Source: Voacanga thouarsii
Taxonomy: Eukaryota > Streptophyta > Magnoliopsida > Gentianales > Apocynaceae
DNA length: 64,000 nt
NCBI GenBank assembly: GCA_026120185.1
Contig: JANUWF010001631.1
Coordinates: 1,550,001-1,614,000 of the forward strand
Direction of reading: 5' to 3'
In this document: positions 1-10,763 of the stretch, one piece after another
Numbering within the stretch: position 1 is the first letter of the stretch
How the letters are laid out: each line of letters opens with the position of its first letter
Notes under the pieces: generated by a model
Databases searched by the model: none
Told to the model about the DNA's origin: nothing
The model's input: only the letters and a program-made list of their open reading frames with translations
Made by a program: the position numbers and the translations under genes

Positions 1-1488
1 TCAATCCAAGAATACCCAAAACAAATTCATCATAAAATTCATCCACTCTCATCTCCCCCAAACATAACACAAAATAAATCATCAGAAAATTCTCCCAAAG
101 CAGGCAATATCTAGCTATTCATCTCCACAGCAGGATTAACCTAAAATCATGGTAAAAATAGTGGTGAGACAGAAATCTCAGTAAGTCCGTGTGTGCTTAA
201 GTGTCAGGAGAAAACAGTTCGTGAATGCAAAGTACATAATTCTTTATAAGAGATCACTGGCAAGCAATAAACATTAGTCAAAAGCAAGAGTGGTGTTTTG
301 GCTTTTCCAACCATAAATAATCAATAAAATCAACCACTCAAAAAAAATGGTCATGGGTTACCACACGTTAGGCCCCATAATCGCATGGTCAGCATGCTGC
401 ATTTTGTGCATACTGCCGATCAGAATGCCACACTTTGTGCAGATTGACAAAAGTAGGTGATCGGCCTACTGGACAAGATACTCCTCCTTCTCTATGCCCA
501 AACAACAACCGGGTGTCCATTCCGGCAAAACACACTCACTTGACTGAAAGAAACGCTGCTAGCTCGGACCGGCACGACCTACTGGACTGACGTTTTATCC
601 GGGAAGGACTCACCCCTCAGAGGTGGCCACCTACTGAGAGACTTACCTTAACCTCTCAAAGACTAGCCCTAGTAGTCCATCCTTATTAAGTACTCAACGA
701 CGTTTCCCACTTGGGATAAAATGAACAAAACACTGTTCCACATGAAAATGGCAATTTAAGGGTTTCCAAAGTCTTTATCAAAATCAGTTTTAGAAAGAGT
801 TTTGATTTTGATTAAATATGCTCATTGATCTTTAAATAATTCAACTGTTTGAAATAAGAAAGAATTCAACCCTCAATTGCCTTTACATAAATGAGTGTAC
901 ATACACTCTACATTTGGCTTGCCATAATAAATATTTCACATCAATCAGGTTTTATGCAGGAGCTTACCTGATTCTTGCTCACAATAAAAGGTCTCCAACA
1001 GCTGACCTAACCCCGCATGGGCAAATACAAATCACAATCAATTTCGAGCCACAATCCACTTCCTCAATTTTAAATCAACTCAACTTACTACTACTATAAT
1101 CCTAGTGTCCCAAGCTCTAAGGCCAACTAATAAATAAATAGTTTTATAAGTTGAGCCTAATTTGATATTTAAAATAATTAATAGTTTGGGAAATAAATTA
1201 TAATAAATTGAAAGTTTAAATCTTGCTAAGAAAAATTTAGAGTTTATTTGATCAAGAGTCCTAGGTAGTATTAAATAAAATAATGATTTATTAATAATTT
1301 AGTTGTTAGAAAATAATTTATAGCTAAAATTAGTTGAAAATAGATTTAATGAGTCTTGCTTGAACAACAATAAATAAATTCTTAATGGGTTTTGATTAAA
1401 ATATAATAATTAAATTTTTAGTAATAAATATTTTACTAATTATAATTATTTCCATAAAAGGCTTTATTTGATTTCATTATTTTAAGTA

Positions 1489-1511
1489 ATATATATATAT
1501 ATATATATATT
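1489..1511. repeat. (AT)n microsatellite
   Basis: About eleven AT units inside the GypA0 LTR. The matching place in the GypA1 LTR (21531-21628) holds a longer compound AT/GA/GATA tract. Confidence 0.9.
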
Positions 1512-2236
1512 ATTTTTCTAGCAAAAGCTATCATTTATTTGACTAAAATATCCTTATTATATATAATAATCCAGATCTACCGTTCCTAGGGTTTTTCGAA
1601 ATTACTAGTAAAATTATGTTATTAAATATTTTATTCATGAAATAAAAATTAGCTTAGGGACAACTAGATCATGATCAAATTTCTATGGCTAACCACAATC
1701 AAGAACATATACAATCCTTCAATTCATCAAATCATCCAAATCATGCTTATAAGTATAGATCTAAATTTATCAAGACATGATCTAACCTCTACTAGCATAA
1801 ATATGATCATGGCTTCAATAATCCAACATGAATATAAATCCTATTCACCAAAGGTGACATAATCTCTAGCATACTTCATCACAAATAGTACCTATGACAT
1901 GGAAACATGCATCAAACCCCAAATCATCATTCAATCAACCAAGATAAACCTTCCATGCATAAATCCCATCTCCTTCACAATCATACATATATTCATGCTT
2001 CAATCTCAACAATACATACTCAAATCCTATCACAATCCACATACTATCAACATCATCCTAGAGACATGAATTTAGAATTTAAAAGAAAGATTGAAGAGAC
2101 TTACTTGGTTGAGGAATACATTGAAGGAGTTTAGAATGGATCTCAACTCCTAGATGCCTAACTTCGTCCAAGGAAGATGGAGAAAGCATGGCCATAGGAG
2201 AAGAAGCCATCCGGCCAAGAGAAGAGAGTTTCATCC

Positions 2237-2238
<2 letters not shown>

Positions 2239-2270
<32 letters not shown>
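2239..2270. repeat. (GA)n microsatellite
   Basis: Sixteen GA units in the GypA0 LTR. The homologous (TC)n tract in the plus-strand copy is at 20778-20795 and is shorter. Confidence 0.9.
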
Positions 2271-2272
<2 letters not shown>

Positions 2273-3880
2273 ATTAGTTTGTTTATTCATATATATTTTC
2301 ACTAGAGATCAAGATTGGAGAAGATGAAGTTGTTAAAACAAACCTACCTTGAAGGTGTTCTTGAACCTTCACAGAATTTTCTGGTTTTTTTATCCAAACT
2401 AGCAAGTTGGTTTGTGGAGTTTGATGTTAAGAATGGTGTTGATGGACTCACAGTAGTGAGTAGGTTAAATCTGGAAATTTTAGAGAAGGTTTGAAGTGGT
2501 TTGGAGGGGTATTAGGTGAAAGGAAGGAGTAGGTGTTCTTGAAGGTTGAAGGGATTTAAGAGATTTTGTTTTGCAGTTGCCGAAATTCTGTGAGAACTAG
2601 GGCTACCGAATTTTCTGTAGGGTTTACGAAGATGGCTCTCTGGTTTGGAAGGGAAAAGGAAAGGCTAGTTGTTAAAATCCTTGAAGAATATTTTTAGGAA
2701 GCAAATTTGGAAACTAAATATTCAAGAATATCTTGATTATTGGAGAGCTTTGAAAGTCTGCCATGGCCGACTGTTTTGAGCAGTATTTCGATTGATTGAA
2801 AGCTGGTTTAAGGAGGCTTATGGTGGCAAAAAAACAAGGAGCATAATGGTGAAGAAAAAGTCTGGTTATTTGAGGGATACTTTATGGAAGGTTGCTAAAC
2901 CAAGGTGGCTGGAATTTTGGTAATCAATCAAGCATGATTGCAGGGATTTATTGGAGAGATTTTCGGGCAGCCATGTCTGAATTTCGTGCAGAAGCTTAAG
3001 AGAGATAATGGAGCTCAGTTACTGAAGGTTTAAGGGAAGTTTATTCAGAACAAGGATGGGGTTTCGGCTGGGAGAGAATTAGGAAACAAAGCTGGACAGT
3101 TAGACTGCACAGGATTTTTGCTAGGCGGGAATTCCTGGACAGTTTTTCGGCTGCCATTTTCCAGCCAGCTTGCAGAGATTTTGAAGGGAAATTTCAGGGG
3201 CTTTTAAGGCTGGTTTCTAGCCTTCTTCATGGAGGAAAAACATGGCTAAGGTGCTGAACAAAATTTGGAAGAAAACAGCATGGTTTTGGATCTCCAAAGC
3301 TACGATTTGCACATGAATTTTTCTGGTTTTGCACCACTTTTGTGCAGTCCAAAAATAGCCAGAAAAATCCAGATTCTAGGCTGAACAAAAGGGCCTTTTT
3401 CTGGTAGCATTTAGGAGGGAATAATGGTTAAGAATTTCGACACCTTGAAGGCACACAAAGCTGGAAAATTTCAGTTCTATGCATGAAGGGAAATGAACCT
3501 AGCTAGAGTGAATTTTTAGCAAGTTCACTAGAGGGATTTATCCTCTTGGAATCTTCCACAACTTTTCCACATTTTCAGACCATAAGATGCCTTTCACTAA
3601 GACATTTTGATCCTACAAAATCACAGTACTTTACTGAAATTTCTGGAAAGGAAATGGCTAGAACAACTTGATCAAACTAATGAGTTGAGAAATAAGGAAA
3701 ATCAAAGATCAAGGGGAAATGAATTCCCCTTAGGAAATTCATGTAGGGCAAAGGAGTAGAATGAGGATACTCCTAACATGTCTCTCTTAGGACAACTTCT
3801 CTACCCTACTCCAAGCACATAAAGCCGAAATTGTTACTTCCCAAGCAAAAATAAAATTTAACCAAGCTAAAGCTCCTATG

Positions 3881-3947
3881 ATAGAATTTGAACCCAAGAC
3901 CTCAAGAACTAATTCTAGGGCTCTAACCACTACACCACAACAACTCT
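3881..3947 (-). other. tRNA-like box A/box B module in GypA0 LTR
   Basis: On the minus strand a box A-like TAGTGGTTAGAGCC is followed about 25 bases later by a box B-like GGGTTCAAATTC. This is the order and approximate spacing of the internal RNA polymerase III promoter in a tRNA gene. The acceptor stem and anticodon arm do not fold well by eye, so this is tRNA-derived or tRNA-like, not a working tRNA. It lies about 245 bases inside the LTR. Confidence 0.5.
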
Positions 3948-4515
3948 TATTCTTATTTCCCCCCTAAAAAAAATATTTTCTATTCAATCCTCAAGCTATC
4001 TCCCTTTTTTCACCTCAAGCAAAATTACCATTTTGCCCTTCTCAAGCAATACCTACAACCAAGCCTTCAAGACAATGAATCTCAAATCCAAAACACAAAA
4101 AATCATATAAAAAATATATTTAAACATGCAATAAAGTATGATATGCATCACAACCCCCTTACTCCAAGACTGGTTTTGACTGGGGTTTCACAGATGGGGT
4201 GAATTTTTCTAAGAACTCTGGGGATCGTTGTATGAGGTTGATGATGAGTATTCTGATGAGGACTAGAGGACTAGGAGTTACTTTCATTGGATGTTTATTT
4301 GTTTATTGTTTTCAAGAACTTTTATGTCAAGGATTTTAATTCTACTTCCTATCGAAATTTCGAATTTATGCAAGTCCATTTTTGAAAGAGAATTCATTCC
4401 TTAGCCAAAATTTACATTCGATTTCTGTTTACATATATTTAACTGTGAATGCATGTGCAACTAAAATGATTTGAACCTTAAATGCATGCACTTATCATTT
4501 GGGGTGTGGTTTAGA

Positions 4516-5650
4516 ATGGCACCCAAGCGTCGTGCAGCTTTAGTAGGTGGAAGGATTCCGGAAGTTGATCAAGTGGTGCCGGAAGTAGAAACAGCCTAGA
4601 TGCAAGCACCCAACCGAAATGAAGGGAATAGTCCGAATATGGGATCGGGTTCTGAAGTTCCAGTTGATGTGACCATGGGCCAGGCATTCAGCAAGATGGC
4701 CGAGATTTTGCAGTCGATGACCGTGCGTCGGAACCCAAGGGGTGAAGATGAGGCCTTAGAGCGGTTCTTGAAGTTTCAACCGCCCGCCTTGATAGGCGAA
4801 GCAAAACAAGACCAGAAGGCCGAGCAATAGGTTGAGTAAATGGAGGATATATTCGCAATGCTCCAGTACACCGAGGAGTGGATGGTTAAGTTTGTAGCTT
4901 TTCGATTGAGAGGACCAGCTCAGGCGTGGTGGCAGCGGGTCCAAGACGACTGGGAGATGGACGAGCAGGAATGGATGTGGTTCAACTTCGTTAAAGCCTT
5001 CAGGGCAGAATATATCCCACAGTGGATTGTGGAGAAGCGAGAAGACGAATTCCAGAATCTGAGGCAGCGAAGCATGTCGGTAGCCTAATACGCGGACCCA
5101 TTCACTCAGTTGTCCAAATACTACAATTGATTGGTGGACACTGAGTAGAATAGGACGAGGCAGTTCATCAAGCGGCTGAGACCAGAGCTGAGGAGAGCAT
5201 TGGCACCTACTCCATCGACAACTTATTTAGGGGCTGTAGGCGCAGCTACTCGAACGGAAAATGAGAATCGCAGCAGGATGGCGGCAAAACCCTTCCAACT
5301 ACCAAGGCAGCCGTAGGGACACTACCCGAGACCGCAACCCCACAAATGCCCAGCCAATCACCAATGGTAGGACCGGGGGAAGCAAGCTCGGATGGCACCG
5401 GGTGGACCTGCCCCGAATCTCCCCTTATGTAGGCAGCGTGGAAGGAAAGGCCACACCGAAAGGAATTGTTGATCTAAGGGTGGTGAAAAGAAATGCTATC
5501 ATTGTGGCGACCCGAACCACCTGAGGAACACCTGCCCCAAATTGCACCGAGTCGGGTAAGGAAACCAGGCTCAGAACTTGGGGCCCAACCGAGCCAACCC
5601 CATGGGAGTAGCCGGGAATGGAGCATCGAAGCCGCAAGTGAAGGCCAAGG
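4516..5650 (+). pseudogene. gag: GypA1 Gag (retrotransposon gag domain and zinc knuckle), decayed
   Basis: The frame opens with ATG at 4516 (MAPKRRAAL), the same start context as GypB1 gag. It contains the gag-domain signatures RFLKFQPPA, FVAFRLRGPAQAWW and EKREDEFQNLRQ, then a zinc knuckle CYHCGDPNHLRNTC at about 5492-5533. Gag would form the virus-like particle and bind the element RNA. Stops at about 4597, 4828, 4837, 5086, 5149 and 5158 and a shift near 5280 break it. Comparison with GypB1 shows several are CAG/CAA to TAG/TAA, TGG to TAG or TGC to TGA changes. It is not translatable as one protein. Confidence 0.85.
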
Positions 5651-6120
5651 TATTCGCTCTCAACATAGAGGAAGTTGGGGCTGATGCAGCGGTGGTAGAA
5701 GGTAAGTTCACTATTCAAGGACGTTCCGTTAATGATTTGATTGATCCTGGCTCTACTCATTTATATATAAGCAAGTTGTGTGCATGTCATTTGGGTTGGG
5801 ATGGAGTGGAGTTACCTTACACTTTAGTGGTGAGCACACCTCTGGGGAAAGTGGTGCAAGTGGATTGGTATGTAAAATAGTGTAAGGTTAATATGGGGAG
5901 AGAAAGTCTGGAGGGAGATTTAATAGTGTTTTACATTAAGGATTATGACTTAATTTTGGGGATGGACTGGTTAGCCAAGTATAGGGCTAGGGTAGACTGT
6001 AAAAATAAGACAGTCCAGTTCGTCAAATCGGGCTGTGATGTATTGGAATTTAATGGAAGAAGGATGAAAGAACTCAAGTATTTGATTGCGGGGGCTAAGG
6101 CCCGGAAATTATTGAAGTAA
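5650..6120 (+). pseudogene. GypA1 aspartic protease, decayed
   Basis: This continues the gag frame. The active-site motif reads LIDPGSTH at about 5739-5762, the Asp-Pro-Gly-Ser form common in plant Ty3 elements, and is followed by YDLILGMDWL at about 5944-5973, the usual second protease signature. It would cut the polyprotein. Stops at 5878 (in a poorly conserved segment) and 6118 interrupt it. Confidence 0.8.
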
Positions 6121-6144
6121 GGGTGTTAAGGGTACCTGGCTTAC

Positions 6145-7080
6145 GTGATAAACAAGCCGAAGAACCAATGCACTTTGGAGGACACAGAAGTAGTGAAGGA
6201 TTTTCCTGATATATTTTCGACGGAGCTTGATTCTTTACCTCCCAGCCGAGAAGTGGAATTCACCATCGACTTAGTTCCGGGCGCGGAACCAGTATCACGA
6301 ACTCCGTACCGGATGGCACCGGCAGAGTTGAAAGAGCTGAAGGAGCGGCTGGAGGAGTTAGTGAGTCAAGGCTACATCAGACCTAGCACATCGCCCTGGG
6401 GGCACCTGTGCTATTTGTGAATAAAAAGGACGGCACTCTAAGGCTATGCATTAACTATCGGGGATTGAACAATTTCACGGTCAAGAACAAGTATCCCCTA
6501 ACATTGATTGACGAGCTATTCGACCAATTGCAAGGATCCAGTTGCTACTCCAAGTTGGATTTGAGGCAAGGATACTACCAAGTGCGGATAAAAGAGGAAG
6601 ATATCCCCAAGACGGCCTTCAACACCAGATATGGACATTACGAGTTCGTGGTGATGCCGTTCGGGGTGACTAATGCCCCAGCAGTATTCATGGACCTGAT
6701 ACACTGAGTGTTCCAACCCTATCTGGACAATTTTATGGTGGTCTTCATCGACGATATTTTGATCTACTCCTAGAGTCCGGAGGAGCATGCGGAGCATCTG
6801 AAACTCGTACTGGATAAAATTCGGGAGCACAAGCTGTATGCCAAGTTCAGCAAGTGCGAATTCTGGTTGGATAGTGTGGCGTTCCTTGGCCATGTGGTAA
6901 CTAAGGAAGGAATCAAGGTGGACCCGGCAAAGGTTGAAGCAGTATCCAACTGGAAACGGCCAGAGAGTATCACCAAGATCCAGAGTTTCTTGGGACTGGC
7001 TGGTTACTACTGAAAGTTTATCAAGGGATTTTCGACACTCGCATCGCCAATGACCCGATCATTACGAAAGGATGTTCTAT
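6145..7080 (+). pseudogene. GypA1 reverse transcriptase, decayed
   Basis: The N-terminal RT segment, including the motif PSTSPWG, is in the gag frame. A missing G in the run near 6400 shifts the frame, and from 6408 the RT core continues: [38 protein letters not shown], and the catalytic FIDD at 6744-6755 (the YxDD box). Stops at about 6706 (CGA to TGA by comparison), 6774 and 7013 break it. It would copy the element RNA to DNA. All RT motifs are recognisable, so decay is fairly recent or was slow. Confidence 0.85.
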
Positions 7081-7530
7081 TTGTGTAGAACGAGAAGTGC
7101 GAGAAAAGTTTTCAGGAACTGAAGCACAAACTGATGACAGCACCAGTATTGAGTCTATCGGAGGAAGTGAAACCCTACGCTATATACCGACGCTTCGAAA
7201 GAAGGACTGGAGCAGTGTTGATGCAGGATCGGAAGGTGATCGCTTACGCTTCTCGGAAGCTAAGACCTCATGAAGTCAGCTACCCCACTCATGATCCGGA
7301 GTTGGTAGCTATAGTGTTCGCCCTAAAGAAATGGCGACACTACCTGTATGGAGCCGAATATGAGGTGTTCACCGACCATAAGAGTCTGAAGTATATCTTC
7401 ACTCAAAAGGATCTGAATTTAAGACAGTGAAGGTGGATGGAATTCCTGGAGGAATACCGTTGTCCGATCAACTACCATCCCGGGAAGGCCAACGTTGTGG
7501 CGGACGCCCTAAGCAGAAAGGTTTGGATGG
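7080..7530 (+). pseudogene. GypA1 RNase H, decayed
   Basis: The segment includes [32 protein letters not shown] and [19 protein letters not shown], then [17 protein letters not shown] in a shifted frame. The first catalytic block (TDASKEG) sits in another frame, apparently between two compensating one-base indels at about 7177-7212. Stops are at 7087 (TGG to TAG by comparison) and 7428 (CGA to TGA). It would degrade the RNA strand during reverse transcription. Confidence 0.8.
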
Positions 7531-7599
7531 CCAGATTAAGGGTGCAAGAAATGTAAGTAGTTCAGGATGTGTTGGACAGAAGGGTGGAAGTGCAAGGCA

Positions 7600-8709
7600 A
7601 AGGAATTATCATTAGCAATTTGAAGTTGGTGCCGGATCTGAAGAAGGAAATCGTGGAAGCTCAGCAAAGTAATGCCGAGTTTCAACTTTTCAAGGATAAG
7701 GAGCTTAGGTAGCCGGGAAGTGAATTCCATCTAGACGAAGCGGGAGTTCTCCATTTTAGAGATCGGTTGTGTGTAGCTGGGGAGCAGCAGTTAAAGGACA
7801 TAATTTTGGAGGAGGAGCACAAGAACAGGTACGCCATTCATTCGAGGGAAGTCAAGATGTATCAGGATTTGAAGAGAGCCTATTGGTGGCCCGGACTAAA
7901 GTGAGATGTGGTCAAGTATGTCTCGACCTGTCTTACCTGCCAAAAGGTCAAAGCGGACCACAAGAAGGCAGCAGGATTATTGCAGCTATTGCCAGTATCG
8001 GAATGGAAGTGGGAAGAGGTGACTATGGATTTTGTCACTGGGCTTCCCATGTCAAGGACTCAAAATGACGCCATATGGGTAGTGGTGGATCGACTGACCA
8101 AGTCGGCTCATTTCGTACCGGTGAATGTGAGAGACTCGATGGAGAAACTGGCTCAGACTTATGTTCGAGAAATCATCCGACTGCATGGTGTGCCTTCAAG
8201 TATAGTGTCAGATCGAGACCCGAGGTTTACATCTCGATTCTGGGGAAAGTTTCAAGAAGCAATGGGGTCGAGTCTAAAATTCAGTACGACGGCACATCTG
8301 CAGACCGATGGGCAGTCAGAAAGAGTTATTCAAATATTGTAAGATATGCTGAGAGCCTGTGTTTTGGACTTCGGGGACAAGTGGATAGAGTGTGTACCGT
8401 ATGCAGAATTATCATATAACAACAGCTACTAAGCTTCGATTGGGATGGCACCATATGAGGCTTTGTATGGGCGTAAGTGTCAGGTACCGTTGTATTGGAG
8501 TTAGTCCGAAGATGGTCATGTGAGCAAAACCGGGGAGGTATATGTCCAAGAAATGTTGGATAAAGTGAAATTGATCAGGTAAAGGTTAAAGGCGGCCCAG
8601 AGTCGGCAGAAGAGCTATGCAGATAACCGGCGAAGAGAATTAGAATTTCAAGTCAGGGACAGTGTATTTTTGAAATTGTCACTGAATAGGGGAATTTTGA
8701 AGCATCCGA
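7600..8709 (+). pseudogene. GypA1 integrase, 5' part, decayed and split by CopA1
   Basis: The HHCC zinc domain (EEHKNRYAIHSREVKMYQDL ... CLTCQKVK) is followed by the catalytic core with MDFVTGLP, SDRDPRFTSRFWGKF and TDGQSERVIQ, giving the DDE triad. Later segments (APYEALYGRKCQVP, SYADNRRRELEFQV) lead into the C-terminal domain. The reading stops at 8709 inside the codons for HPKG and resumes at 18549. Stops occur at about 7903, 8341, 8431, 8503 and 8580. Integrase would insert the cDNA into the genome. Confidence 0.85.
8705..8709. repeat. Target-site duplication of CopA1, left copy (TCCGA)
   Basis: TCCGA directly precedes the CopA1 5' LTR and is repeated at 18544-18548 directly after the 3' LTR. 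Removing the insert and one copy restores the GypA1 integrase frame. Confidence 0.95.
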
Positions 8710-9924
8710 TGTTGGATTGTCTGCCCTCTTAGACTAGGTTTCTGATGTAAAATCGAATTATTTAATAAAAGAATTTATTTTCAGAAATTGTTTGTGAATT
8801 TACTTTTTGTTTGTGCACGATTTTCGTTTGGAACAGACCCATTGTGTTTAAATAAGTGATCCATGTGAATGGTGGTCTTTCACAGTAAGGTATGGATCAC
8901 GGGTTATTTAACACATAAACATTTATTCTTAACCTATTGATGAGACTGGGAACCTCATCATGTTTAGGTTATTGTGTTATGAATTCCAAATGGGGAATGG
9001 CTTACCTTCAGCCAGTGGGTAGTCCACTCACTTCATGACATAAGCGTATTTCGAATACGTAGAACAGGACCAGTAGTAGTGGTTTCTCAAAGTACTATAT
9101 GGTAGAAACCTAGACTACTACCGCTAGAGCGTGGACTAGTACTCTACGACTTGAGTATGAGTTGGTGGTCTAGCGAATCTGGAAGCATATACTTTGATTT
9201 GCTGTAGTTGAGGTTCTATCATAGGGCCAATATACTTGCATGTTGGGTATGTGTGACTAGTTAGTTAAGACAGACTTATACAAGATAGTTTCTGCACTAT
9301 ATCGCCCCTTGTGGTTGTCCGAATGGTCAAAATTATCCAGGGCCCGGGGAAACATGACTTGGATGTTTGCTTTAGGGTAGCTCCCTTGGAAAGTGGAAAC
9401 ACTCCAGGAAGTCGTGGATCATTGGATTAGAAGCCTAAGGATGGTAGATGTCATTTAGAGGGGTGTTAGTACACTTCTTCCTCTCTAAATGTATGGCAAT
9501 GTGTAGAGGGGTATTTTAGTCATTTCACCTGTAGGTCGGAGATTATGCTAACGTAGCATTGTCCTTGGGGTCAATATTTCCTTATGGTGATATTAGGAAA
9601 TATTTAAAATGCAAAATACAGCTATTTATATAGCAGGGGTATTTTGGTCATTTTAGCAGCCAAGGCGATGTGTCTTTTTGGTCCTCGGCATAGCCCGTAA
9701 GTCCTAACTATTTTTTGGGTTGAGGAATTGGTCTCAGTTGAAGAGGATTTTATTTTATTTTGTTTTATTTTATTTTATTCAGGAAGTCTAATTTATTATT
9801 GGACTGAAATAAAATAAATAAATAAATAAATAAAATAGGAGTTGAGAGAAATTAATTATCTAGTTTATTTGGTTAATTTATTATTTAGGGCCTAGGTCCA
9901 GTATGAATAATTAAGAAATTAACC

Positions 9925-10395
9925 TGGGCTTAAACTAGGGGAAATAATTAATATTTAATTATTTATTGGGTTATTTATGTAGGCCCAAGAAATAAATAAT
10001 TAAAGATTAATTATTATGGTTCATTTGGGCTCATTAATTATTTATTGGTTACTTATGTAAGCCCAGAAAATAAATAATTAATATTTATTATTTTGGGCCT
10101 TTTGGGTCCAAGAAAAATAATAAATATTTATCTGGCCCAATGGCTTGGACCTTAGGGTTTTTTCCAGATACGGTTAACAGGAGTTTAAGGTTAGGCCAAA
10201 CTGTTTCTCAGGATAACATCTGGGTATTTTGAAATCCTGGGGAGATGTTTATCAGAGATTGAGAGACCTAGTTTAGGCTAAACCTAAACAACTCTTTGAA
10301 AAGGAAAAACCCTAATTTTTCCTTTGCTAAGCCACACACTCACGTGGTCTCTTTCTCTCCTCTCTCTCACGTTTTCTCCTTCTTTGTTTTTTCCT
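9925..10395 (+). promoter_or_regulatory. CopA1 LTR promoter cluster: TGGGCY sites, teloboxes, pyrimidine patch
   Basis: TGGGCC/T or its complement occurs at 9925-9930, 9982-9987, 10026-10031, 10060-10065, 10094-10099 and 10134-10139. Teloboxes (TTAGGGTTT at 10152-10160, AAACCCTAA at 10307-10315) follow, then a CT-rich patch at 10349-10395. In plant housekeeping promoters TGGGCY (site II, bound by TCP factors) and teloboxes occur together near the start of transcription, and CT patches mark the core promoter. Transcription probably starts at about 10350-10450. A TATA-like TTTATATAG at 9623-9631 is an alternative. Confidence 0.5.
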
Positions 10396-10517
10396 TAGAT
10401 TTTGCTAACCAATAGCAGGTAAACCAAGGAGAATTGAGACCCTTCCTCTTCACCATAGTGTTCACCGACTAGAGGTTAGGCTGAGAAATATCCCGAGAGT
10501 TGGAGAGCTAAGCGTTA

Positions 10518-10644
10518 ATGCAAACAAGACGAAGTCGAAGGCTAGCGGGTGTTCAACCGGAAGCTCCTTCAAGTGTGCAAAGCGAGGCGATTCTAGCCGT
10601 TCAATCTGTTCCTACGCAACCTAGGAGGGTTAAGAAACGCAAAG
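10518..10644 (+). CDS. Small Arg-rich ORF in CopA1 LTR, possible first exon of Gag
   Basis: A true ATG at 10518 opens a frame beginning MQTRRSRRLAGVQPEAP and ending VKKRK at a splice-donor consensus AAAG/GTATGA (GT at 10645). Unspliced, the frame runs on to 10853. A candidate acceptor TTTTCAG at 12571-12577 lies directly before the gag ATG at 12580, and the phases agree (one base left at the donor, two before the ATG). Splicing would remove the end of the LTR, the primer site and the leader. The ends are basic and the middle is Pro/Ser/Val-rich. A divergent counterpart is at 55963-56082 on the minus strand. The 3' LTR copy (ATG at 18316) has a TAA stop at codon 34. Function unknown; no splicing evidence exists here. 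Confidence 0.45.
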
Positions 10645-10749
10645 GTATGATCTTCACGTTTCCGCATGGCCTTTATGGCTCGCGTTTAATTTTTTTTTCT
10701 CTGTTTTTTTCCTGTCCATGGCTCCCCTGTTCTGCGTTTTCCATCAAAG

Positions 10750-10763
10750 TGGTATCAGAGACA
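10750..10763 (+). other. CopA1 primer-binding site
   Basis: TGGTATCAGAGACA lies three bases after the LTR and is nearly complementary to the 3' end of plant initiator tRNA-Met (consensus TGGTATCAGAGCCA). Confidence 0.9.

Larger units (their letters stand above)
1..4192 (-). mobile_element. GypA0: long gypsy LTR, minus strand, cut by window edge
   Basis: Read on the minus strand, this stretch starts TGTGAAACCCCAGTC at 4192 and matches 18863 to about 23115 over its whole length in inverted orientation. It is therefore an LTR of the same family as the 3' LTR of GypA1. By comparison with that copy, about 160 bases of its 3' end lie outside the window. It abuts the decayed GypA1 internal region at 4193, so it is either the 5' LTR of a minus-strand relative inserted into GypA1 or a solo LTR. 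It contains no convincing coding region. The two copies differ by many substitutions and small indels, so they are not the two LTRs of one recent insertion. Confidence 0.85.
4193..8709 (+). mobile_element. GypA1 internal region, 5' segment (chromovirus, Tekay/Del-like)
   Basis: This plus-strand Ty3/gypsy internal region carries decayed Gag, protease, RT, RNase H and integrase in that order. The polyprotein resumes at 18549 after the CopA1 insertion and ends in a chromodomain-like tail. The order, the long LTRs and the LTR termini suit the Tekay/Del lineage of plant chromoviruses. Its own 5' LTR, primer site and most of its leader are not present; GypA0 sits there instead, in the opposite orientation. 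Bases 4193-4515 hold leader sequence, including a possible tail of a leader ORF rich in Asp/Glu codons (about 4225-4263). Confidence 0.85.
8710..10746 (+). repeat. CopA1 5' LTR
   Basis: It starts TGTTGG and ends TTTTCCATCA just before the primer site. It matches 16507-18543 closely. It holds the promoter cluster at 9925-10395 and a small ORF from 10518. Repeated AT-rich blocks with ATTTATTGGGTTA and GGCCCA occupy 9880-10140, and an ATAAA repeat lies at 9811-9836. Confidence 0.95.

Noticed and set aside
2239..2270. CRISPR array or satellite
   Set aside because: Only dinucleotide microsatellites and one 29-base tandem repeat (62663-62733) are present; no regular repeat-spacer structure.
10307..10315. 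Interstitial telomere repeats
   Set aside because: AAACCCTA occurs as single teloboxes in LTR promoters, not in arrays.
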